This document shows, in pieces, positions 1 through 12,500 of a DNA stretch of 64,000 nucleotides (position 1 is the first letter of the stretch; each line of letters begins with the position of its first letter). The stretch is from Piper betle. Its lineage: Eukaryota > Streptophyta > Magnoliopsida > Piperales > Piperaceae. Both the position numbers and the translations under genes were made by a program. The stretch is taken from positions 1 to 64,000 of the forward strand of contig JAURVB010014641.1 of the NCBI GenBank assembly GCA_033002965.1. The letters are read 5' to 3'. Under the pieces are notes generated by a model, which was not told the origin of the DNA, did not search any database, and was given only the letters and a program-made list of their open reading frames with translations.

Positions 1-128
1 AACCATGATGGGAGTTTAGATAGCTTTGGTAAATCCATAATGATAAACCAAGACTCTTGACTAAAATTATTTTTATATAATAGGACTATATTAAAAGCAT
101 CAATATAATCTTAATAATTATATTCATA

Positions 129-132
129 TGTG

Positions 133-177
<45 letters not shown>
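129..177. repeat. (TG)n(TA)n compound microsatellite
   Basis: A short TG run passes directly into a long TA run. It is a simple dinucleotide repeat with no coding content. Confidence 0.95.
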
Positions 178-179
<2 letters not shown>

Positions 180-181
<2 letters not shown>

Positions 182-720
182 TGACTCGACGCATTCCTTT
201 TGGGCCAACTCGGTGTTCCCTTCTCATGGCATCAGAGACTATCCATGGTTGTAAAAATCGGAATCGAATTGGAATCAGAATCGGTTTTCGAGGGAGTTGG
301 AATCGGATCTAAATCGGACAAGAAATCGGTTCAGTTGAATCAGTCCAAATCGGTCTAGTCAGATCATATATAATAATTTGATAATTCATAACATAAATAT
401 ATAAAAATTAGGTATTAATGTTATTTTGATATTATTATGTGTATTATAGTTTATGATATTTTTTAATATATTTTTAGATTTTTAATTATTTAGAATTAAT
501 TATTATTTTTGACTCGAGACGGAGTCGAATCAACTTTTAATTACGAGAATGCCACCCTCGACCTTGCTCCTTCAACCGCTGCGCACCAGCGCAGTGCACC
601 TGTACCGCCCGGCCTCACTCACGGGCCCCAACTCCCCAGTTGGCCCTGCCCATCCCCGTCGGAGCAAAGGGGGCAGCGGCGGCAGAGGGAGAAAAAGGGC
701 ATTTTTGTAATTATAAACTT
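180..720 (+). mobile_element. gypsy-type LTR fragment, degenerate
   Basis: From about 509 the DNA reads TTGACTCGAG, then a CGAGTC/CGAAT word, then an AATTACGA word, then a GC-rich C-run tract. The same order of words occurs at about 20974 and about 62599, and the 62.6 kb copy lies inside a clear gypsy-type LTR. The part before it (250-360) is a run of AATCGG words. No LTR ends could be set, so this is a repeat relic. The two open frames here are not convincing genes. Confidence 0.4.
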
Positions 721-1630
721 TTAATTCATATTTTACCCATACATAAATAATTTATTTAATACAATACCAAAGGTTTTTTAATGATTTAACATAAAATCGA
801 TTCAAAACCCGATCCGACCCAAATTTGAAACGGAATGCGGCTGCAGATTTATCCAACATAAAGTCTTTCTCACATGTCACATGTCTATTCAAGTCTTCTT
901 CGCTATCCTTTTGGGTATGCCGAGGTTAAGATATTCAATATGTGCCCCAACTAATCAGATTTAATAATGTGTCTTGCACGTGTTTTTCCTTTTTTGATGG
1001 TTACTCGTGATTTTAGTTAATTAATATTATGTTGAACGTGAATGTTGTCGTAAAGTGAGAAAAAAACAAAAAAGAAAAAAATATTATTTGATCCCATGCA
1101 CACTCGCTTGGCATACTCACACATGTAACCTGTTACTTCCTCAATGCATACAACTTTTTCTAATGACATACTTTTACTAATGCACTTGGATCAGGTTGTC
1201 CCACACTAGGAGTCGCTTAAATAATCATTGTATGCACTAAAAACATTTTTTATTTTTGGGTTTCAAAGCAAAAAAAAAAACAAAAAAACTCACCATATTC
1301 ACAACCTTTATTTTTTCAAGGTGTCATATTCAGGAACTTATCAAGGAAACAAGTTAAAAAAAAATCTTAATGCCCTGCTCATGTGGCTTTTCAGCCACCA
1401 GGTATAAATTTAACATTTCTCAGCCCATGAAAATTTAAGATATTACAGTTATATTTTTTAGTACAAGTTATTGTCAGAGTTATTTTTGAATACCGATTAA
1501 ATCCATCAATTTTAGGGTGCCTTTCCGTTTGATATCTATCGGAATAAAATCTAGTATTTTAGTGGAGATGATGTTTATAATTTTTAACTTAATTTACTAA
1601 TATTTAAAAACTAATTGAATCTATCAATTT
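721..1630. other. AT-rich intergenic DNA
   Basis: Homopolymer A and T runs and no long open frame. I see no gene, RNA or clear repeat here. Confidence 0.6.
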
Positions 1631-2120
1631 TAGGGGTGTCTATTGATCGAGTTTAATCTAGTATTAACTAAACTAAACTCATTATTTAAGCTAAGTTTAT
1701 CAAATCAAACTCAACTATTTACCATTAAGGCAAAACCAAATCTAACCATTTATTAATCGAGTACCCATTTAACTATTAAAACTACATGCTTGAAAAAATA
1801 TTCAAATTATATAATAATAATACATATTCTATAAGGTTATACGAAGTGAAAAAATATTTTAAAAATACAAATAAAATATTTGATAATTTTATTAATAAGT
1901 ATTAGATTTAAAAGTTAACAAAGTATTAATCTTCATAATTAAAATTATAATATAAGAATCGGGTATTGGGTACATCATTACTCTATCTACCAAATCCGAT
2001 CATTTATAATCAGATACCCGTTACCATCAAGTCAAACCCTAATATTAATTATCCAAAATGTTACTATTATCGCTCACTCTGGTTGGGTTTTTCGGGTACC
2101 CAACCCAATAAGCATCCCTA
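1631..2120 (-). mobile_element. hAT-like MITE, inverted member of a family repeated near 20.1 and 22.4 kb
   Basis: The element starts TAGGGGTGTC and ends GCATCCCTA, so its ends are imperfect inverted repeats. The 8 bases outside each end (ATCAATTT on the left, ATCAGCTT on the right) match at 6 of 8 positions, as an aged 8-bp target duplication typical of hAT elements would. Read on the minus strand, the interior resembles the plus-strand sequence at 20190-20460 and 22490-22760, sharing stretches such as TTATTAATAAAATTATCAAA. It has no coding capacity, so it is non-autonomous. Confidence 0.6.
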
Positions 2121-3304
2121 ATCAGCTTACACTTTGGCCACCAATTAGGTTTGTATTTGATGGTAGACTAGATTAGACTTAGGTTAGGTGACTAGACTCA
2201 ATCTGGTTCATATTGGATGATGGATCGGATTGGATGTGAGTTAGGTGACTAGACTAAGGGGGCTGAAGTTAGGAATTCTAATTACAAAATTTTTTAAGGT
2301 AGGTAGATTGTGATATTCCTAAAATTAGTTTCACTTTCAGCTAATACGTACCTGAATAAGATCCGGATATATTAATATGGATATAATTATGCTCAACAAT
2401 TTCTTTAACTATTTTAAAGAAATAACTATTCATATAAATTTGTACTTTTAGTTGAGTAATTGTGAAACATTAGTATAAGATTCAATCTAGGAACATATAA
2501 AATGACGGGAGTCTGTCATCTATCCAGAAATAAATTCAAATTAGACTCATAAAGTGTAAAAAATATTGGGGATGAAGTTTTCTTACGGTAAGTGGAATGG
2601 AAGATTTTTTAATTACTTAGTTAATCAAGTTAATTACGCCTACATCCAATACATACTCGAGTTAGCTCTAATATATTAGCAGGGATGGTTCGCACAATCT
2701 TCAACTTGGTTAATTATTTTTTAAGAAAATAAGTAAACTTATCAGTTTGTTAGACTTGGAATCCAATATATAGTTAACATCTTCCATCTGACATGTTACG
2801 CGATCATTCGAATAATGTTAGGGGTGAAGATTTGTTTCCTATAACAAGCTCACTTTTTGTTTCTTACCATTAGTTAATGGGGGAAAAAGGAATAACGATA
2901 AAATTATTAAAAATTGATTATTAATATTCTAATTACAACAAATAATACAAATGTGGAGTAACAGTTACAAAAGCCTAATTTTGAATATTGTATTGGTTAT
3001 TATATACCAGACTTATTTCTGATACGAGCTATATTTGGTTTAATCGGGCTAAACTGAATTCAACCATATTTTAAAATTATAAATAAAATATTGTTAAATA
3101 ATAAACACGTTTTTTATTATCAATATTTAATTAAATACATATATTGTGATTTTCAACAAAAAAATTTGTTTTTTTTGGTGAAAATTTCAAAGTAAAAAAA
3201 TAAAATCGATACAAATCATATTTGAAAATATTAGAAAACAATAGATAAGTAGTGATAATATTATAATATTATTTCTAAATTTACAAATAATACATCATTA
3301 TTAA
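2121..3304. other. intergenic DNA upstream of glutamate decarboxylase
   Basis: AT-rich. The phrase TTAGGTGACTAGACT occurs twice near 2183 and 2241. No gene is seen. The final few hundred bases should hold the decarboxylase promoter, but no single TATA box stands out in so AT-rich a stretch. Confidence 0.5.
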
Positions 3305-3460
3305 TCAATCGAGGCATAGTGACCGTCGTTTACCACCACCCGCCGCGTCATGCATATCACCCCGCACAACTGTGGACCCCACCACTCCTCCACAACCCTC
3401 CCATTCGTCGTCGCCATAAAACCCACACCGCAACCACACAACGAAGAACAACCTCGTCAA

Positions 3461-3491
3461 CTTCCTTCTTCTTCTTCTTCTTCTTCTTCTT
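3461..3491 (+). repeat. (CTT)n microsatellite in the presumed 5' UTR of GAD
   Basis: A CTT-repeat tract about 50 bases upstream of the decarboxylase start codon. Pyrimidine tracts of this kind are common in plant leaders. Confidence 0.85.
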
Positions 3492-3539
3492 AGCAACACA
3501 ACCCAGACCCCAATCCGATCCACCCAGAAAAACAAATAT

Positions 3540-6500
3540 ATGGTGATCTCCTCCACCATTCGTGAGGCTGACGAGTCTCTCCACTCCACCTTCGCGTCCA
3601 GATACGTCCGCACCTCCCTCCCCAAGTGAGTCCATGGCGGTGCACATATACATATACTTATATATGTACAGATAGTTATATGTGTACTCATATATGTGTG
3701 TTGTTTTATTAAGGTGTGTTGGTCAAGCTTGTTGTGATGATTGTTGGTTGGGTTTTTGGTTTTTGTGGTGCATGGGTGCAGGTTCAAGATCCCGGAGAAT
3801 TCGATTCCGAAGGAGGCAGCGTACCAGATCATCCACGATGAGTTGATGCTTGATGGGAACCCGAGGCTCAACTTGGCCTCCTTTGTTACGACGTGGATGG
3901 AGCCGGAGTGCGATAAGCTCATCATGGCCGCCGTTAACAAGAACTATGTTGACATGGATGAGTACCCTGTTACCACCGAGCTCCAGGTATTGTGACATGT
4001 TTCATGACATAGACTTTGGTAATTCACAAAACGCATAACTCTTTTTTAAATTTTAAAGTTAGTACTTCTGTTTTCAAAAAGTACCACCATACGGAAGAGC
4101 AAGATCTCTTCAGTAAATCTGCTTGATCAAGGTGATATTTTCAAGTCACCCTCTTAATTAAAAGCTGATGGATATACTCTTGAACATGGACTGGTCTGTT
4201 ACAAGATCTTTCAAACAAATCACACGACCACAACTCAGAATTTACCAGAACAAATCTCCTTTGAACACAGATAGATGGCAAGAGAACGATCGACCGGAAC
4301 GATAAATCCTAACCTCATCACCAAAATTCACAGTGAACGAAGGACCGGAGAAAAACTGAGAACAAATCCCACAATCGTATTCAGAATATGCAAAAACTAT
4401 TCTTACAATGTTTTCGTCAACTAGTTACAACATCTCTATGAATTACCAAAAATGCCCTCAATTATTACAATACTTAACAAGTGGTGTTGGATTTATGCAG
4501 CTGAAAAGAGAAGTAGGACACCAAAATCTGGGCTAATTTCGATGCTGAATCGTGCGTTACTATGTGAATTTGTGTAAAAGATTACATCTTTATCTGATCA
4601 TTTTGTCTGGGGTTAGGATGTATTGGGTAATTTTTTTAGCCTTTTAAATCTCTGTTATTTTTTGCTACCGTAAATGAAGGAGGTATGATCAGTATGGTGA
4701 TTCATTCATCAATTCGTGTATTCAATTGATTTGAATAGATTGAGGGATCCATTGATGTTTACTGAGGGAGAGGAATTATGAAGCTTCTCGGGGAAATTAA
4801 CAGCCAATGACTGTCCATGGCCAATTTTTGAACTAAGATTCTTCAAAGTCGGTGCTTATCCTGGTGCTAAGTGATGGTTAAGTTAGTAACGAGAAAACCT
4901 GTTAGTAGAGTATATACTTTAGGACCAGTTTAATGCTACCAAAGTGAACTCAGAATGGGCAGAGGTTTGAAGAAGTTACAGAGACAATTCACATCCTGCT
5001 CAAGACTGTTTGATTGTCGATGTCTTGGCTTTCAGTGCCGCACCAAGTGATGGATGAGATTAATTAATACTTCTGTATAGAACATGATTTTTAAAGAGGA
5101 GTATACTCACAAGATATGGTTATCAAAATGGTCTGTGTTGTTCTAATTGTTACAAACGTTAGTGATCTTATTTTTTTCTGTGTCTTTAGATTTGGTGGGT
5201 CAATATGATTAAGGACGTACTCCATTAATATTGGTAGTTCATTGGCTTCTAATAAGAAATTCTTGTCGATCCCTTGAAGAAATATGGAGTGGTGAAATGT
5301 ATTCAATTTTTAAGAACTGGCTTGCTCATGGTTTAAAACCTCAGTCTTCCATACACTCTGTAGATGGATGGATGTAAATGTTCCATTTACTTCTGATTGC
5401 TAGAGCCAAGGTTGAATCTGATTTTTCTTGTATCAGAACCGTTGCGTCAACATGATTGCCAACCTGTTCAATGCTCCAGTTGGAGAACATGAAGCGGCAG
5501 TGGGTGTAGGAACAGTTGGTTCTTCTGAGGCAATTATGCTTGCCGGCCTAGCGTTCAAGCGAAATTGGCAGAACAAGAGAAAGGCCGAGGGGAAACCTCA
5601 TGACAAGCCCAATATCGTGACTGGCGCCAATGTTCAGGTAAGTTAAACTAGCAAATTCTCAATATGAGGCTTGTGTTTCAGAGAAAAAAAGCAGGTTTGG
5701 ATCTTTGACGTCGATGAAGATCTTTGTTTTCTAACGAGGTGGTTGGGCCTGATAGGTTTGCTGGGAAAAGTTTGCTCGATATTTTGAAGTGGAACTGAAA
5801 GAAGTGAAGCTGAGAGAGGGCTATTATGTGATGGATCCTGTCAAAGCAGTGGAGCTGGTGGACGAGAACACTATCTGTGTTGCAGCAATCCTTGGCTCCA
5901 CTTTAAATGGAGAATTCGAGGATGTGAAACTTCTGAATGAGCTTCTCACTGCTAAGAACAAAGAGACAGGGTAAGTGATGAAGAATATACAGACAGAAAA
6001 GCTTAATTGTTGTGGAGAAACAAGATCATGACAAACAAATCATGCATTTTACATTTCTGAATCACTCTTTGCAGCAATAAAGCACACTTTAGAGCTTAAA
6101 TGCTTATTCTCACCTTACATTTTGTGTTTTATCTCAGTGCATTCGATGAAATGTAACAAATTTGTGTGAATTGCAGAGTGAGTTGTAACATGTTAGATTG
6201 ATTTCTGCAGGTGGGACACCCCCATCCATGTTGATGCTGCAAGTGGAGGGTTCATAGCCCCTTTCCTGTACCCAGATTTGGAATGGGACTTCCGCCTGCC
6301 CTTGGTGAAGAGCATCAATGTCAGTGGGCATAAATATGGCCTTGTCTACGCTGGAATAGGATGGGTCATCTGGAGAAACAAGGAAGACCTTCCAGAGGAG
6401 CTCGTTTTTCACATCAACTATTTGGGTGCTGATCAACCCACTTTTACACTTAATTTCTCCAAAGGTATTATTACTTGCTCTACAGTTATCTACCCTTAGA

Positions 6501-7303
6501 AAGATACCTCATGGATCTGATATCTCTCATTTTTCTTAATTTCTTGAATCTTAATAGCATAAGGTAATTTTTTGCAGGGTCAAGCCAAATAATTGCACAA
6601 TACTACCAGTTCCTTCGCTTGGGTTTTGAAGTAAGTATTGATCCTTTTTATACATGGAAATTTTTCTCATGTAAACTGCGCATGCTGTTGAATACCTTAA
6701 CATGGAGTATAGCTGCACTGGGGCTGTACGCTCCATCGACTATGGTTTTGCAATGTGGTTGAATGCATTTGCGTAATAGATACCAACATTTTCGTGTTTT
6801 CTGGTTTTGCAATTTGGCAGGGTTACGAGAGTATCATGCAAAACTGCACTGAAAATGCAAAGGCATTGAAGGAAGGGCTCGAGAAGATAGGTCGATTTGA
6901 CATCATATCAAAGGACCTTGGTGTGCCTCTTGTGGCATTTTCCCTTAAAGATAGCAGCAAGCACACTGTTTTTGAGATTTCGGAACACCTCCGCAGATTT
7001 GGATGGATAGTACCCGCCTACACTATGGCTCCGGATGCTCAGCACATAGCTGTTCTCAGGGTCGTCATCCGAGAAGATTTCAGCAGATCTTTGGCTGAGA
7101 GATTGGCTGCGGACATTGAGAAGGTGTTGACTGAATTGGATGCAGAGCCTTCACGAATTGCAGTTGTTGCTCATGCAACTGCAAAACAAATTGGTGGTGA
7201 AGCTGAAGGCATTGTTAAGATTGACAGTGCCAGGCAGATTCAAGAGGTTACAACTTACTGGAAGGGGCTTGTTGAGAAAAGGAAGACCAGTGGGGTTTGC
7301 TGA
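3540..7303 (+). CDS. GAD: glutamate decarboxylase, seven exons, intact
   Basis: This PLP enzyme converts glutamate to GABA and CO2 in the cytosol and begins the GABA shunt. Exons at 3540-3625, 3782-3986, 5437-5637, 5756-5970, 6211-6464, 6578-6630 and 6821-7303 all have GT-AG introns and join in phase to give 498 residues, a normal length for plant GAD. The start is the first ATG in frame, and residues 1-40 contain the family's [11 protein letters not shown] stretch. Other clear landmarks are [15 protein letters not shown] near the N-terminus, [13 protein letters not shown] around residue 242, and SGHKYG with the PLP-binding lysine at about residue 277. The last ~25 residues hold a Trp followed by a Lys/Arg cluster and end in SGVC, the expected position of the Ca2+/calmodulin-binding autoinhibitory tail, so activation by calmodulin is inferred. 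Intron 2 is long (1450 bp). No frame break was found. Confidence 0.97.
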
Positions 7304-7640
7304 GATTTCACAATCATGGAGCTTATCTTCTCTATATGGTTGCGGTATATTAACAGTACTGGAGTGAAGTATTTGCTTGCTGTTTGATGGAAACCTTGCA
7401 AGTAGTTGTGCGTTCCCTTTGTCTACCAAGGCTTGTATGATATTAATAAGATCCGCATGCGGTATTTGCTGCTTTTCTTGTATAGACCATGCCAGTATCT
7501 TGATGTTTATTGCATCAATTGTAACCTACTTACAATCTTTTCCCAACATCACGCAAACCTATTCGAACACCCACATTCTCGTGGACGGAACATGTTTATC
7601 CGCAAAAACCCATTTTTTATTGTTTAATAAATGATAAAAA
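7304..7640 (+). other. presumed 3' UTR of GAD
   Basis: T-rich sequence after the stop codon with an AATAAA hexamer near 7626. Small open frames here are not supported by any family. Confidence 0.5.
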
Positions 7641-8651
7641 AATATTTAAATTTTTAGCTATTTTATTTTAATTTAATTCGAAACGGACGATAAAATGATA
7701 AACTAACCGTAGTTGGCAGAGAATGTTAGAAGCCAACAAACCACAACTCTTGATCTCCAAAACATAATTGGTAAGGCTTAGAAACTTTAGACCAATTCCT
7801 TCTCCAAGAACAGACCCTGCTCTGCACAACTCAACACACACTCACTTCTTTCTTTTGCAGGCCAATTCAACAACACAGATCACATACAATGACGTAGAAA
7901 AAAGGCCAGCATGATCAAACCTAGTGACTAAGTCTTGCAATTATTGTGTCGGCTCTTCCTTAGATCCAACCGCAAACTAGCCAAAGTCTTTGTAGAAATC
8001 ACTGTCTGCAGTTTTGTCTTCTCCTTATCTTCCCCCATTTCTTCCTTTGTTTTCTATAATGGCAATGGCCCAGCCAGTGCATTAGCACACCTATGTCTGC
8101 CCCCCCACCAAAATTCCACTTAATTCTATAATTTTTTCGTTTTTCAACATTGATATTATAATATTAATCGGGATGATGGAGATAATATTTTAAATATGAT
8201 GCTGGCTACTAATATCGAATTTAGAGCCGGTTCAAAGTATAGGTCAAATCAGGTTCAATTAAATGTTAAGATTATAAATGAAAATATTTAATTATATTTT
8301 TTTATCAATATTTAATTAAATGCTAGTTAAAATACTATAATTTTTAACGAAATAATAGGTTTTGAAAAATTCAAATTAAAAATCAGGTATGGATTAAAAC
8401 AATACTAAAGACTAAAATCTAAATAATATCAGATTTGAAGAGGGTAAGTAATATTATTGGGTACAACTAGGGATGGGTTAATATATCGATATCCGCAAAT
8501 CTAATTTAAATTCGACTCGTTTATATCCAATCCAAAATATTTTTGGATTAGACTTAAATTTTAACTTTTTGGATATGCAATATATTCAAAAATATTCATC
8601 TATACAATCGCTGATACAATGTACAAAGGGTTCATTGAGATGTTTAATCAT
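7641..8651. other. intergenic DNA
   Basis: AT-rich. A phrase near 8467 (CTAGGGATGGGTTAATA) resembles a hAT-MITE end, but I could not find its partner. No gene is seen. Confidence 0.45.
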
Positions 8652-8736
8652 ATTAATCATGGTAATGTCAATAAGGAAGGTTATCTAAAGTTCGACTAAA
8701 CTTGATATTCAATGCATAAAAACTTTTAATATCACC
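8652..8736 (+). repeat. left copy of an ~85 bp direct repeat flanking the copia element
   Basis: This stretch reappears in the same orientation at 14088-14178, just outside the right LTR. The shared core includes GGTTATCTAAAGTTCGACTA and ends with AAAAACTTTTAATAT. The left copy lacks about 11 bases that the right copy has between two AACTT words. Confidence 0.85.
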
Positions 8737-8746
8737 GGATAAAAAA

Positions 8747-8922
8747 TGTATTAGAAAGTAAATCTCTTGAGCTAACAAAAATTCATGCTGAATGAAATAT
8801 TTCAGACATGATGATTACAGTTGTATCAAAGGAGAAACATGTTTACTGCAGGAATGGAGCAGGCATGGATGGAGTTTCCTATGCTAGCTAGAGGTATTTC
8901 ATGGAGTTGGGAAGGGGAGGTT
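8747..8922 (+). mobile_element. extra copy of the copia 3' internal tail (RNase H end and polypurine tract) upstream of the left LTR
   Basis: This segment matches 13411-13562, which lies just before the right LTR. Translated, it gives KSLELTKIH, then SDMM and VVSKEKHVYCRN, the usual C-terminal end of a copia RT/RNase H polyprotein, with one stop. It ends in the purine tract GGGAAGGGGAGG. A coding tail does not belong upstream of a 5' LTR, so the left end of this element is abnormal. Confidence 0.8.
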
Positions 8923-9459
8923 TGTTGGGTTATCCCTCCTCCATAAATACATGAAATTGAATCCTGTTTTGGGCAAAAACTAAGATTTTACATATTTGGT
9001 TAGTTGAAAGGAATAAAAGTAACGTACGACGTTTTTCTTCTTTGATTTTTTGGTTTTTAAGTTCCGGAGAAGAATGGTCACTACAAAGGGAGAAAGAAAA
9101 TTATATGGATTGAAGAAAAGTGAATGTTTTATTCAGATTCGCTTACAATTGTCAATGATAACTTCGCCAAGTTCTTATATTTGTAATCCATAATTCTCTA
9201 TTTTCATTTTTAGTTAATACTAATTTTGTAGAAAGTACAATAAATTGGTATTGGGGAGTTTGTTCTCTTATGGATCTGTTCTATATTAAAATTGTGATAC
9301 AGTGAATTTGATCTTGTCGTTTGCCTCGTGGTTTTTTCTCCAAATTTAGGGTTTTCCACGTAAAATTAGTTTATCTGATCTCTCTATTTGTTTGGTACTT
9401 CTCATCTTTATGTGTTGAAATTGGGGATTTGTATTTGGTTTGTTTCATTAATCCCAACA
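8923..9459 (+). mobile_element. Ty1/copia 5' LTR
   Basis: The LTR starts TGTTGGGTTATCCC and ends ATCCCAACA, so its termini are TGTTGGG/CCCAACA inverted repeats with TG...CA ends. It follows a purine tract and is followed two bases later by a primer binding site. It aligns along its whole length with 13563-14087 with many substitutions and small indels, so the insertion is old. Confidence 0.9.
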
Positions 9460-9461
9460 AG

Positions 9462-9474
9462 TAATATTAGAGCC
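9462..9474 (+). other. primer binding site (initiator Met-tRNA type), decayed
   Basis: TAATATTAGAGCC matches the usual plant copia site TGGTATCAGAGCC at 10 of 13 positions and sits directly after the 5' LTR. Confidence 0.7.
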
Positions 9475-9577
9475 AAGTGGTTTGCAAGTTTTGGTTATTG
9501 ATATTTTCTGCCCGCTAGGTGTTCGACAAAATTTCAAAGAGCCTAGTTGGTGTGTTTGTAATTTATATTTCAATAAG

Positions 9578-12500
9578 ATGGCTTATGAGAAGTATGTTAA
9601 GATGATATCTCTTAATGGGCTGACAAATTGGCACTATTGGAAAGTAAAGATGATTGATCATCCATATTCTAAGGATTTGGATGAACCTATCACTCGTCAG
9701 AAACCGGCGAAGGTGACTTAAAAAGATTGGAATAAGTTGGATAGGAAAGTTATAGCTTGTTTAAGACAATGGGTAGATGAAGTTGTGTATCAATGTGTTT
9801 CTAAATTGACATCCTCAAAAGCAATATGGGATAAACTCCAAAAAGTTTATTAGAGGAATACTGCTGGCAACAAGACCCTTTTGATAAAGAAATTGGTGAA
9901 CTTGAGAAATAAGGATGGAAGTGATATAAGTGAGCATCTCAATGAGATGAAGAGTGTTATTACTCAACTTGCCAGAATGAAGATGACTCTAGATGAGGAA
10001 TGACAAGTTATTCTGCTCCTCAACACTTTTGCCAGAGAGTTGGGAAACATTTGTGATATCTTTCAGCAATGCTACTCCTGATGGAAAACTCACAATGGAT
10101 ATGGTAACAAGCAATTTACTGAATGAGGAGGTGAAAAGAAAATATCTACCAACTTCAGGGTCTCATGCAATAGTGTCATAAGATGCAAGAGGTAGATTAA
10201 GAAATAAAGACACAAACAGAAGGGACAAGAGTCGAGGAAGGTCTAAATCTAGGAAGAACTTAAAAATATTATTATTGTAAGAAGACAGGTCATATGAACA
10301 AAGATTGTTGGAATCTCAAGAAATACTTGAAAATAATGACAACAAGGATTAAGGAGAAACGAATACTAATGTTGTCCATGATGGCATGGTGATTCTTTTT
10401 GATTGTGGGAATCATTGTTTGACGGTTGGTGGAGATGCTAATTGGGTAGTTGACTCGGGAGCATCATTTCATGCAACTCCAAGCAAAAATTTCTTTACTG
10501 CCTATGAATCTTCAGATTTAGGTATAAGGAAGATGGAAAATAGTGATACTTCCAAAATTGTGGGACTTAGAGATGTGCATATAGTAACAAACACGGGTTT
10601 CAAATTGGTAATTAAAAATATCAGACATATTCCATATTTGAGGATGAGTTTGTTGTCAACCAAATTGTTTGATGATGAAGGATTTAGTTTACAATTTGTA
10701 CAAGGTGTGTGGAAACTTGTGAAAGGTTCTCTTGTTGTTGCTAAAGGGAAGAAGTATTGTAGTTTGTAGAAGAATAAGACGAGTCTAGTTTGAGCGTAGG
10801 TTAATATCTCTTCATTTGATTCCACTGCTGATTTGTGGTACTATCGATTGGGACACATAAGTGAGAAAAGACTACAGATATTAAAGAAGCTAAATCTTCT
10901 TCGCAAGGTCAAGGACATCAAAATTAGTCCTTGTAACCATTGTTTAGTGGGGAAATAACGTATGGCATCCTTTGTAACCACAAGTACAAATCAAAAGTTC
11001 TTGAGTTGGTACACACTGATGTGTGTGGGCTAATAGAGGTAAAATCTCTTTGCGGTTCTATTTATTTTGTCACTTTTATTGATGATATTTCTAGGAAGGT
11101 GTGGGTTTATGGCATGGAAAATTAAAGCGATGTTTTTGGCATCTTTAAGAATTTTCATATATTGGTTAAAAGATAAACAGGTAAGCCTTTGAAATGCCTT
11201 AGAAGTGTTAATGATGATGAATATTGTTCAATTGAGTTTGATGAATATTGTAGCAAGCATGGGATTAGGCATGAGAGGACGGTTCCTTATACTCGACATA
11301 ATGGAGCAGCTGAAAGAATGAACAAGACCATTAATGAGAGGATTAGAAGTATGTTATCTTTAGCTAAGTTGCCTAAAAGCTTATGGCGTGAGGCCGTGAG
11401 CACAGCTTGTTATTTGATCAACAGATCTCCCACACATACCCTGGACAGTGACATACCAGAAAGGGTTTGAAGTGACAAAAAGGTCAATTATTCTCATTTG
11501 AGAGTTTTTGGTTGGAAAGCTTTTGCACATGTGCCCAAGGAACAAATGGCTACTATTGACTCGAGAGCCATGGAATGTATTTTTCTGGGATATGGTGATG
11601 ATAAGTTTGGATACAAACTTTGGGATCCTAAGAATAGAAAACTGATTCGAAGAAGATACGTAGTTTTCAGGGAAGATCAAACAGTTGAAGACTTTGGCAA
11701 AAAGAAGTTCCTCAAACTAAATCTCAGGAAAGCTTGGAAAAGATAAAAGAACCTTCAACCTCGACTAGAAATGAAGAGGTGGCTCAGGATGACACAATTA
11801 TTTCCCAACCTAATGATGAGGAGGGTGTGGATGCGGTGTCTAATGATATTTCTAATGAGTTTGTTAAGATGTTGGATAGGAGCAGGGAGATTCTGATCAA
11901 GGGCAACAAACTAATGTGAGAAGATTAGCTCGTGAACCAGTTCCATCAACAAGATTTTCATTATTTGAATATGTAACAATTACTGAATGTGGAGAACAAG
12001 AAAATTTCAGTTAAATCAAAACTCATGTAGAAAAGGAGAAGTGGTTGAAGGCAATGCAAGATGAGATAAAATCTTTGCATGATAATCACACCTATGAGTT
12101 GATGGATCTTCCAAAGGGGAAAAGAGTATTGAGGAATAAATGAGTTTAGTGGATCAAATATGAAGAAAACAACACACAACCAAGGTACAAGGCAATGTTG
12201 GTGGTGAAGGGCTTTGGACAGAAGAAATATATTGATTTCGATGAACTTTTTTCTCTTGTTGTTAAAATGTCTTTTATTAGAATTATTCTGGCTTTGGCTG
12301 CAAATTTGGATTTGGAAATTAAACAGTTGACGTGAAGACGATCTTTCTTCATAGTGATCTTGAAGAGACCATATACATGGAGCAACCACAGGGTTTTGAA
12401 ATAAGAGGAAAGGAACAGATGGTATGCAGACTGAAAACTATTTTGTATGGTTTGAAGCAAGCTCCTAGACAATGGTACAAAAAATTTGATTCTTTTATAG

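Noticed and set aside
3305..3940. A 211-residue minus-strand open frame across GAD exons 1 and 2
   Set aside because: It is antisense to well-conserved GAD exons and partly built from the CTT microsatellite read backwards. No family resemblance.
8747..8760. 8747 as the start of the left copia LTR
   Set aside because: Similarity to the right side does begin here, but 8747-8922 encodes the RNase H tail and polypurine tract. The true TG...CA termini with TGTTGGG/CCCAACA are 8923 and 9459.
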